Part shown: positions 19,937 through 20,156 of the stretch, one piece after another
Position numbering within the stretch: position 1 is the first letter of the stretch
Layout: every line of letters begins with the position of its first letter
NCBI GenBank assembly: GCA_000934455.1
Contig: KN883451.1
Span: 42,192 to 62,347 of the forward strand
Direction of reading: 5' to 3'
Length of the DNA stretch: 20,156 nt
DNA from: Apostichopus parvimensis
Lineage: Eukaryota > Echinodermata > Holothuroidea > Aspidochirotida > Stichopodidae
The notes under the pieces: generated by a model
What the model was told of the DNA's origin: nothing
The model's database searches: none
Seen by the model: the letters and a program-made list of their open reading frames with translations, nothing else
Position numbers and translations under genes: made by a program

Positions 19937-20156
19937 CAATCATTACAACACTACATGATAACAAGCTAAACCAGGGCCCATAGGACATAATCATTACAAC
20001 ACTACATGATAACAAGCTAGACCAGGGCCCATAGGACATAATCATTACAACACTACATGATAGAAAGGTAGACCAGGGCAATAGGATGCAATCATTACAA
20101 CACTACATGATGAAATGCTAGACCAGGGCCAATAGGACATAATCATTACAACACTA
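19937..20156. repeat. 51-bp minisatellite, truncated by window end
   Basis: CATTACAACACTACATGAT recurs at 19941, 19992, 20043, 20093 and, cut off, 20144; the steps are 51, 51, 50 and 51 bases. Each unit continues with AACAAGCTAGACCAGGGCCC and ATAGGACATAAT. Copies 1 and 2 are nearly identical; copies 3 and 4 carry small changes. A period of 51 is divisible by three, which keeps a minus-strand frame open (19875-20081) with a repeating 17-residue peptide; I do not regard it as a gene. The array continues past the window. Confidence 0.95.

Larger units (their letters stand above)
18283..20156 (+). other. start of the mib1 intron after exon F
   Basis: The intron opens with GTAAGA and does not end in the window. 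It holds the SINE-like head (18861-18935), a 13-base poly-G run (19230-19242) and the terminal 51-bp minisatellite. No continuation of RING2 or RING3 is visible, and 18300-18850 and 18940-19930 show nothing else. Confidence 0.85.

Noticed and set aside
19937-20156. CRISPR-like regular repeat
   Set aside because: Whole units repeat without unique spacers and the context is an animal gene, so this is a minisatellite. The same holds for the 100-bp array at 10208.

Overview
The window reads as animal nuclear DNA: AT-rich, intron-rich and full of repeats. Short protein-coding islands are separated by introns of 0.6 to more than 8.9 kb. I see no operons, no prokaryotic ribosome-binding sites and no long ORFs. 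A tRNA-derived SINE remnant, MITE-type elements and many poly-G/poly-C tracts suit a marine invertebrate, perhaps an echinoderm, but the taxon is a guess.

The only gene I can support is the 3' half, though not the 3' end, of a mind bomb 1 (mib1) orthologue on the plus strand. Mind bomb 1 is the RING E3 ubiquitin ligase that ubiquitylates Notch ligands (Delta, Jagged/Serrate) and drives their endocytosis. Six exons are visible: 8959-9091, 10079-10165, 12276-12404, 13046-13227, 15524-15710 and 18204-18282. Each has AG/GT borders and the reading frame is kept across every junction, giving 265 codons. Together they cover the last ankyrin repeats, the first RING finger and the first half of the second. 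The N-terminal MIB/HERC2, ZZ and early ankyrin exons must lie left of position 1. The rest of RING2 and the catalytic RING3 must lie right of position 20156.

Region by region: 1-8958 is probably one large intron or part of one. It holds a hAT-type MITE with an 8-bp target duplication (196-534), a composite element with long inverted ends and a 9-bp duplication (1707-2277), a minisatellite with a unit of about 112-125 bp (4391-4970), and a CpG-dense patch (7520-8030). The 10166-12275 intron holds an array of about 100-bp units built from TTCCTG...CAGGAA hairpins, followed by a 112-bp foldback. The 12405-13045 intron is largely a three-copy repeat with G-runs of different length. The 13228-15523 intron contains a 100-bp inverted repeat. 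The 15711-18203 intron opens with a possible alternative C-terminus and poly(A) signal, and carries a CpG-richer patch with a possible internal promoter. After the last exon come a SINE head and a 51-bp minisatellite that runs off the window.

I found no clearly new biological system. The best leads are two possible mib1 isoforms, one lacking the catalytic RING and one lacking the ankyrin repeats, the hairpin array, and the two well-delimited MITEs.
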